Shown here in pieces: positions 56,545 through 64,000 of a stretch of DNA of 64,000 bases. A model generated the notes under the pieces. It searched no databases. It was not told where the DNA came from and was given only the letters and a program-made list of their open reading frames with translations. Source of the DNA: Thunnus maccoyii (taxonomy: Eukaryota > Chordata > Actinopteri > Scombriformes > Scombridae); NCBI RefSeq assembly GCF_910596095.1, contig NC_056550.1, forward strand, positions 28,545,699 through 28,609,698, written 5' to 3'. Both the position numbers and the translations under genes were made by a program. Within the stretch, counting starts at the first letter, position 1. Each line of letters starts with the position of its first letter.

Positions 56545-56820
56545 CGAACAAGCGTGTAGGAGAACCTACGGCGGCCGTGACACTTGTGAAAAACGTGAAA
56601 GTCCCTCTAGAGCCAGCGTTTGGTTTGTCCGCTCTGGGCTACTGTAGAAACATGGCGGTGCAACATGGCGGGCTCCGTGGAAGAGGACCCGCCCCCTCTG
56701 TAGATATAAAGGCTCATTCTAAGCTAAAACACAACGATTCTGATGATCAGCTGTTTTTACACTAATTAAAACATACTCATGAGTCAGTTCTGTTAGATGC
56801 TGATAAACTCTACGCGCTGC
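56545..56820 (+). mobile_element. MITE related to 17344-17728
   Basis: GTGTAGGAGAACCTACGGC, then AAACATGGCGGTGCAACATG, match the reverse complement of 17490-17640. It ends near TACGCGCTGCACCTTTAAGG. The open frame inside is not a gene. Confidence 0.65.
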
Positions 56821-57023
56821 ACCTTTAAGGGTTGAAGACGTGTTGCGTGTCGCTGAATGAAGGGCGGCTGCTGCTGCACAGACGTGAAAGCAGCAGATTG
56901 AATTTGACAGTTTAGGATTCGTCCCCGGCAGCTTCTCTGAGAAAATATCTTCAGATTCAGAACATTCAGCCTGTTTTCTGCAGGAGGGTCTTCTTCATTT
57001 TACAGATTGTTCCTGCAGCCTCG

Positions 57024-57059
<36 letters not shown>

Positions 57060-57329
57060 ATACAGCGGTTACATAATCGCTGCCGTCCTCCTTTCACAAA
57101 CACAGGCTGCTTATTACAGCTGAAGTGGGTGTGCATGCATGCGTGTACGTTTGTGTTTGTGCAGGAATGTTTTTCTGCATGCCTGTGTGTGTGTGTGTGC
57201 CTGTGTGTCTGTGTGTGTCCACATTTCATGTTGTCTGCACGTTGTATTTTTCCAGAAACACTAGTAAAAAAAGAACAAGGATTTAAAGTCTTGAACAACA
57301 GGATTTCATTTTTTAAAAATATTTCGAGC

Positions 57330-57600
57330 AGCAACAGTCTTACAGACAGAAAATTAACTATTTTGATAATTATAATCATTTTGATTCATTTTTTAAAGAA
57401 AAAAAAGTCCAAATTCTCTGATTGCAGCTTCTTAAATGTGAATATTTTCTGGTTTCTTTAGTCTCTATGACAGTAAACTGAAGATCTAAACAACATCATC
57501 TTGGACTTTAGGAAACACTGATCAACATTTTTCACCATTTTCTGACATTTTGTGGACCAAACAACTGAGAAAATAATCGTAACAATGATCGAAAACAGTG
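57330..57600. mobile_element. TAGAGCTGCAAC-family MITE, partial
   Basis: Contains TTTTGATAATTATAATCATT, TTGCAGCTTCTTAAATGTGA, ATGACAGTAAACTGAAG and TTTCTGACATTTTGTGGACC. Terminal repeats are eroded. Confidence 0.6.
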
Positions 57601-58379
57601 AAAATGTCCCTAAAACCAATGTGATTTAATGAAGTTTAGTCCAAACTTATTGAATTTATGTTTTTTTCTTTTAAAAATGACTTAAAGTGAGACTGTGTCA
57701 CTCTTGAAAGGAGGAATAACACGATCTTTCTCTCACACCTGAAAAGTTTGATTCACCAGTGTGAAATTTGTTTTCTGTTATTTGTTTCCTGTTCTTGATG
57801 TCGGATGTTAAACGTGGTCAAAGTTCTGACACTTGAGGTGAACGTATGTAGAAACGCTGCCTGCAAGTCAAAACTCAGGGCTTCAACCTGCTCTGAACGC
57901 TTCGTTTGTGATGTTTTTTTCTACCTTGATGATGAGCTGACGTCTGATTCTTCGCCGTCTGATCTGTAGTCTCGGTTACAGAATACGTCCCCTTTAATAT
58001 CAACGACTTTAGAGACATAACAGAGTTTTCTGACTTTGACTCACATATTAGATCATGTCTGATGAAAATCTCTGGTAGATCATAACGCGCCTGTCAAAGC
58101 TCTTTGGATGTGCTTTAACTTTAACCCTTATCCTAACCATAACCACCGACCCAAAGAACAGCTTTTCCCTCTACTGGGGTCATGACTTTTGTTTTTTTAC
58201 GTGGTCTCTAGTCTGTAATTTGTCACCTATGATGACGGACCTGCAAACACGTATTAAGTAATAAAGAAAAGACCTCCTGCTGTATTTTCTGTCTGCTCAC
58301 ATTCATGAATAATCCAGTTTCCTCCTTGTTAAACAAATGTGCACATAAAGGATGATTTATTATCAGCAGTGTGTGTGTT

Positions 58380-58427
<48 letters not shown>

Positions 58428-58649
58428 GGCTGCTGCATGTTATTATTATGCAACACCTCCCAGTTAATAAGCAGTTAACAGTTTGTCACCGAAGCTTCGG
58501 CACAGTGAAGTGAAGAGTTTTATTCTCTGCAGAAGATGCCGAGGCTTTGAAACGAACATGTGAGATCAAGTCTAAAAGGATACTAATGAATAATAATTCA
58601 AATATAAAATGACAGAATTGAAATGCTCCTTCATACATGTCTGATCTAT

Positions 58650-58892
58650 AGACATAAATCAATTTTGATAAATTTTTGATAAAAAATCTCCAAATTCTCT
58701 GATTGCAGCTTCTTAAATGTGAATATTTTCTGGTTTCTTTTGTCTCTGTGACAGTAAACTGAAGATCTTTTGGACTGTGGACAAAACGAGACATTTGAGG
58801 ACCAGTAATTGACATTTTCCACCATTTTCTGACATTTTCTGGACCAAACAACTAATCAATTAATTGAAAAAATAATTGTTAGTTGCAGCTCT
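58650..58892. mobile_element. TAGAGCTGCAAC-family MITE, right half
   Basis: Same interior as the member at 57330 and an intact right end GTTAGTTGCAGCTCTA. The left end is missing. Confidence 0.65.
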
Positions 58893-59019
58893 ACTGATTT
58901 GTGTCATATGTGGTTTTAAAGTTCAGTTTACGTCATTAAAATCATAAAAACAACAACATCTCCTCCTTCATGTAGAAATCCAGAATCTCTGAATATGTAA
59001 ATATTTCTTCACTGTGAAC

Positions 59020-59329
59020 TAGTTCTGCAACTAACAATTATTTTCATCATCGATTAATCTGTCGGTCGTTTTCTCAATTTAATCGATCAGTTGTTTGGTC
59101 CATAAAACGTTAGAAAACGGTGAAAAACGTTGATCAGTGTTTCCCAACATGACGTCTTCAAATGTCCCAAAGATCTTCAGTTTACTGTCACAGAGACCAA
59201 AGAAACCAGGAAACATTTCACAAGCTGGAATTTGGACTTTTTTTCTTAAAAAAATGTCTCAAAACGATGAATCAATTATCAAAATGATTGACGACTAACT
59301 GTGTTAATCAACTAATCGTTGCAGCTCTA
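59020..59329. mobile_element. TAGAGCTGCAAC-family MITE, full length
   Basis: 310 bases from TAGTTCTGCAAC to GTTGCAGCTCTA. Flanks CTGTGAAC and CTGTAAAG agree at 6 of 8 positions, consistent with an aged 8-bp target duplication. Confidence 0.75.
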
Positions 59330-59739
59330 CTGTAAAGTCTCAGTCTGAGACGACTGTAAGTTACCAACTGGAGCACGATTTGGTCCAAAAGCTCGTTATG
59401 ATGTCACAAATCCTGCAGGCAGGTGCAGATGTTAAACTGAGGTTGAAGGTGAACTCAGAGAAACTTTGACAACAAACTGCACGAAGAGGAAGAAGAAGGA
59501 GAAGGAGGAGAAGGAGGAGAAGGAGGAGAGGAAGAAGAGGGAGGAGGGGGAGAAGAAGAAGAAGTCTGACTCAGCTGCTGGTGTTGCTGCAGGTTTATTA
59601 GCAGGTTCAACTCTTCGTCTGCATGTCTGAACATCTGATTCATTACAGACCAGTAAACATTAGACGCAAAATGTTTTTAATACTTTAGAAGAGAGAAACT
59701 GGGCTGAAACGTCTGCGTGAGACAGAAATCACACATCAT

Positions 59740-60060
59740 TAATTTACAACAATCACAAAAAACAAAAAGACGTTTTTGGTGTCAGAATCAAATAACGAAA
59801 AACCAATCAAACCCGTTTGGTTTTTGGTTTTTGCTGATTCGTTTTATCGTTATTCCTTTTTGGATTGAATATCCAGCAGGTCTGCGGACATTCAGCTAAT
59901 TCGTTTTTGCGTTTGAAACCAAAAACGGAAGTCAGAGGTTTTTTTCCTTTTTTCATTTTAAACCAAAAACGAAATCACGTGATCTATTCCTTTTTTTGTT
60001 TCCGAACAAAAATCCAGAAAACCAAATTCAAAAGACCGAGCAACTTTGGCTTAGAAATCA
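59740..60060. repeat. Palindromic AAACCAAAAAC-rich repeat
   Basis: Runs such as AACGAAAAACCAATCAAACC, GGTTTTTGGTTTTTGC and GAAACCAAAAACGGAAG face each other, so much of the stretch can pair with itself. Probably a decayed MITE. The open frame 59996-60427 that begins here has no recognisable family. Confidence 0.5.
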
Positions 60061-61309
60061 AGTATTTTTGTCAGTTTTGTACGATAGCGGAAGCGGCTAC
60101 ATTAGCCTACCCATGATCCTCAGCGACCGTTGCTATGGTGAAGACGCCTGTCTTCAGTCTGTTTACATTTGCTTTTTATCCACACAGCTGCCGTTACACC
60201 TCAGACAACAGGAAACAGTTTTTTTTGTGATATTTCCTGCATTTCGGGTTTTTTATGCGCAGATTGGAAGTGTAAATGAAAACAGGTGGATGGAAACAAA
60301 CACAAACTTTCACCTTCGTCAGCTCGACTTCTCCAAAATACGTGAAGCATCTCAGAGCGGAGGGCGTCGTCACACCTTGGATGTTTGGTTTGATGGGTTA
60401 AAAACACTCAGGTCAGCTGGTCTGTGAACAACAAACCATTTCCTCTCTTTGGTTTCTCGTGACTGAAACACAGCTGTGAACACTGTGTGAAGTCTGATGG
60501 GATGTTTCACACTACGAGCGACAAAGCTACACTACTTGTAGCTTGTTGCTTTGTCGCCGTCAGTCTGAACACACGGTTACACATCTGTACTTGTATGAAG
60601 CTGATTAAAAGTTAATGCATTCACGGTTTCATTTCACTCTAAATGACACGCTACGTTGTCTTCATGGACGTTTACAATCCGTCCATTATTACGTGATTGA
60701 CGGCGATTACACGTGTTGACCAGCAGGGTTTGTTGGTGCAGCTGCTCAGCAGTGGTTCTACATTACAACATATTATCACAACAAGAATTTGATAAATCAG
60801 ATTGTGTGTGTAGAATGAATGAACACAGGTTCCTCTAATCCTCCTGATTACACTAACAAGGTTTGTAGTTTACATGAAAAATCTGATTACTGGAGAAAGC
60901 TGAGTTTAACCTGATTTACTGAAGTGCACGTAAACGCTCCTTCACTTGCTTCACCTCATTGTGGCCTTCAGTCAAAGCGCAACAAACGTTTTTTTTTAGA
61001 GCGTTTTGCAGATGAGGACGTTCATGCAGCAGCTGCTGCCGTCATCGTGTTGCAGAGAGCAAACTGTCAGTTTCAGAGACTTTCACAGCTCCTTCCTGAG
61101 CTGGAACGAGTCAACACTGATAAATTATGGATGGTCTGAACCAGCTGTCCTGTGAGGAACAAAGCAAACTGTTCTGAATCACAGACTCACACAGGAAGAG
61201 AAAAATATCCCCCAAATAAAAACTTTTACAGTTTCCTTCAGCTCTTGATTGAAATATTCAAAACACAGACTCCATGTTGTTCTTCATGGCTTTATATTAT
61301 AGTATTTAT

Positions 61310-61730
61310 TAGGGGTGTGCCCGAATACAAATACGTTATTCGGCAACGGCACAAATAGTGTTTTTTTTTATATGAATATTTGTTTCATACAAATATTTTT
61401 AAAATTATTTGTTTTTGGGAAGAAAAAAACAAAACATGTCAAATACCAGCGAGCAGGTCAGTTATAGTCACTATCTCAGTGTCTCTCCTCTGCTCCGCTG
61501 TGACGTCTATCAGCAGGTCTCAACGAGGGGAGTCACATCCACCTGCTACATGACGCATATTTCCTAATTTGGATTTTCATCTTTAATTTTCTAAAATTAT
61601 AAGTGTAATAAAAACAAAAACAGGATTTTTAAGCCTCTTTCCACTTTTATTCAAATACAAATACAAATAATTTTGCTGCCTCAACAAATACAGATACAAA
61701 TACAGATACTGGACCCTCTGCGCATCCCTG
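61310..61730. mobile_element. hAT-like MITE with perfect 8-bp target duplication
   Basis: 421 bases. Ends TAGGGGTGTGC and GCGCATCCCTG are imperfect inverted repeats. GTATTTAT flanks both sides exactly (61302-61309 and 61731-61738). The interior has TACAAATA-type repeats on both sides of a unique centre shared with 4816-4930. No transposase. Confidence 0.88.
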
Positions 61731-62329
61731 GTATTTATATTTTTGATGCCTCTTTTGTTAATTGGGTTGAATTTAATCAATTTAAACTTTTGTTTTTGCA
61801 CCATTTGGAAAATGTCTAAATCAAGAAAATCAAGTTACTACAACCCAAAAGTTACTTACATTAATGTTGATGCTAGCTGCTATGTTAGCCGTCCTGAGTC
61901 AGTGTGAAATAGTGAAAAACTAAGATGAACGTCGCTTCTGTTCGACCTCCACACTCTGGCTGTTGAAGTGTTTGTGTAAACTGGTGAATTAAAGCAGCAG
62001 GAATGACTTTCAATCATCAAACTCCTGATTTCTGTCACTGTCATCAGAATAAATGCATCATTTCATACAAATCTCAAACACATGATGCTGTAAACGTGGA
62101 ATTTCAGCAGGAAACGTAACACTAGTTCTGTCTTCAGCGGCTCCTGGTCGCTCGTTTGTCGTCACGCCGTTCAGAACGAAACACGAGGATTTGATGCAGA
62201 TTTCTGGACGTCAGATAGATTTGAAGGAGCAGATGTTTGTGGTGTCTGTTTGTTGTTGGTTTGTTTGTCTCATTTAGTTTGTAGATTATAAACTTTATTA
62301 TATATGTTCAACATAGAACTGCTGCTGCA

Positions 62330-62660
62330 GGAATGAATAACACATTATAGATTATTCTGCCTATTATTTATTAGTCATCGTTGGTCTATAAAATCATGAA
62401 TTAGTCAGAAATTAGTAAAATATGACCGTTATAATTTCTCACAATCAGAGGTGACGTCTTCAAAGGTTGTTTTGTCCGACCAACAGGTCAAAACCCAAAA
62501 TCAGTTTATTATCATGAATGATGAAAAAAAAACATAAAATCATCACATTTGAGAAGCTGAAACCAGCAAATCTGCATTTTAGCTTAAAAAAAATGATTCA
62601 ATTATCAAAACAGTTGCAGGTTAATATTCTGTTGATTGATTCATCGTTGCGGCACCGACT
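62330..62660. mobile_element. TAGAGCTGCAAC-family MITE, diverged
   Basis: Has CGTTATAATTTCTCACAATC, GACGTCTTCAAAGG, CACATTTGAGAAGCTGAAAC and a right end CATCGTTGCGGCACCGAC. Related to the copies at 33877 and 56205. Confidence 0.6.
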
Positions 62661-63339
62661 ACGTACGACATTTAATGACTGTATTTTAACATGAAACTGT
62701 TTCTACAGAATCTTTTTGAGTGAATCAGGTTTTAATTGATGACTATTGAAGCTCATTTCAGTCACTTGGTTTATTTTTGTCTGAGGGGCAGAAACGGACT
62801 TCAGTAATCTTCCGTTTGAAGTGCAGATTTGAATCTCGACTGAATCTCTGTTTCTACAAACAGGAACAGATCAGTCAATGTGCCGCTTTGTGGCCCAGTT
62901 TTTGTAGTTTTGATGACTATATTTTTACATATAACTGCTTCTACAAGATGTCCTGGACACATATCTTGGTATAAAAGATTAAAAAGTGAAATCCTTTACA
63001 AACGTTACAGTTTACAGTGATGGCAGCCGATTCCTGTAAAGAAAGATTTCTGACTCAGCCAAAGACTTTTTTTTTTTGGTAGCTGTAATTAGTGGAGAGT
63101 ACATTTGTAGTCCATAAATTAGCGCCCCTCCATATTTGTAGTCCATTAATGTCTTAAACTCTCGGCAGTAGCTGAGAGCAGATCGATAGAGACTCACTGA
63201 CATGAAGGAGGACTGAACCACGTCCTGAATCGACCCTGAAACCTGTGAACAGCTACAAGACCAGCGACACACCCGAACATCAGCGTTTATAGTCCGTCTG
63301 CTAATAAAGCTGCAGATTAAAACCAAACAAGCAGCGATG

Positions 63340-64000
63340 GAAGAAGTTAAAGATCCTTTACTGCAGTAAAAATACCAATACAGCAACGTACAAATACTAC
63401 AGTAAAAGTACATAAGTATTATGAGCTTGATGTAGTTAAAGTATTGCAGTAAAAGTACATAAGTATTATGAGCTTGATGTAGTTAAAGTATTGCAGTAAA
63501 AGTAGTGGTTTGGTCCCTCTGACTGATATATTATTATATATGACATCATTAGATTATTAATAGTGAAGCATCAGTGTTAGAGCAGCATGTTACTGTTGTA
63601 GCTGCTGGAGGTGGAGCTAGTTTACACTACTTTATATACAGTTAGCTAGTTTAGTCCAGTGGTTCCCAACCTAGGGGTCGGGCCCCTCCAAAGGGTCAGC
63701 AGATAAATCTGAGGGGTGGTGAGATGATTAATGGGAGAGGAAAGAAGAAAAAACAAAGTTCTGATACACAAATCTGTTTTCAGTTTTTGGACTTTTTCTC
63801 TAATCTTTGATTTTTGCTGAAATATTGGATCATTTGAACATTTATTGAAATGAAAGCATGTGAGAAGTTTAGAGGGAAAAATCACTATTTGGTGGAGCTG
63901 TTAACAACTCATAGACATGTGAAATGTGACCCCGACTACACACTGCTTTTTGTAAGACGTCAAAAGACAAAAAGGTTGGAAACCACTGGTTTCATCTTTA
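63340..64000 (+). mobile_element. Composite repeat with 47-bp VNTR, copy 3, with complete hAT MITE
   Basis: Only two 47-base units are present (63416 and 63463), against five in the other copies. The hAT MITE here is complete: 63657-63988, with ends CAGTGGTTCCCAACCT and AGGTTGGAAACCACTG differing at one position. Flanks GTTTAGTC and GTTTCATC agree at 6 of 8. The same left flank in copies 1 and 2 shows that the hAT entered the unit before it was copied. Confidence 0.85.

Larger units (their letters stand above)
54125..64000 (+). other. rapgefl1 intron 2, no further exon seen
   Basis: About 9.9 kb with no segment matching the next conserved RAPGEFL1 block (ASDILLDDIVLTHSLFLPT in human). It is filled with MITEs and microsatellites listed separately. 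54500-54720 and 57770-57960 share a dispersed repeat (GTCAAAACTCAGGGCTTCAA). Confidence 0.55.

Noticed and set aside
59996-60427. 143-codon open frame in rapgefl1 intron 2
   Set aside because: It begins inside a palindromic repeat, has no recognisable domain, and no splice sites that would join it to rapgefl1.
54125-64000. Search for the third coding exon of rapgefl1
   Set aside because: No stretch resembling the conserved DDIVLTHSLFLPT block was found on the + strand; the exon is taken to lie beyond the window.

Overview
This is vertebrate nuclear DNA, almost certainly a teleost fish and probably percomorph. It carries intron-split genes with GT-AG junctions, dense hAT-like MITEs, L2-type and other non-LTR retrotransposon remnants, a DIRS/Ngaro-like tyrosine-recombinase retroelement, and many (GT)n, (GATG)n and (GGA)n microsatellites. 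No prokaryotic operon, tRNA, rRNA or CRISPR array was seen.

Three protein genes are supported, all on the + strand. (1) 5479-20461: a BPI/LBP-family lipopolysaccharide-binding secretory protein. Fourteen coding exons join in a consistent phase to 462 residues, with a signal peptide and the conserved Cys pair. (2) 23475-37858: casc3 (MLN51/Barentsz), a core exon-junction-complex protein. Eleven coding exons join to 804 residues with an intact SELOR region. (3) 51616-54124: the first two coding exons of rapgefl1, which runs off the right edge.

Layout. 1-4800 is a patchwork of non-LTR retrotransposon fragments and internal duplications. 4800-5480 is the upstream and promoter region of the BPI/LBP gene. 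5480-20790 is that gene, with introns swollen by minisatellites, a 3 kb DIRS-like element and several MITEs. 20790-23470 is intergenic and holds two minus-strand LINE remnants. 23470-38740 is casc3 with a CpG-rich start and MITE-filled introns; a likely intron lies in its 3' UTR. 38740-50700 has no recognisable gene, though its left part may be an extended casc3 3' UTR. It holds two long polypurine tracts, a 39-base poly-C run, an inverted copy of a repeat also found in casc3, and a 1.3 kb telomere-like satellite. 50700-51615 is the GC-rich promoter and 5' UTR region of rapgefl1. 54125-64000 is rapgefl1 intron 2, full of MITEs.

The genes do not form one pathway: innate antibacterial defence, mRNA surveillance and localisation, and a Rap-GEF-like signalling protein. 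casc3 next to rapgefl1 is a conserved vertebrate neighbourhood (human 17q21). The BPI/LBP gene beside them differs from the human arrangement. Exon coordinates were worked out by eye from reading frame, splice consensus and recalled family similarity; no search was run.
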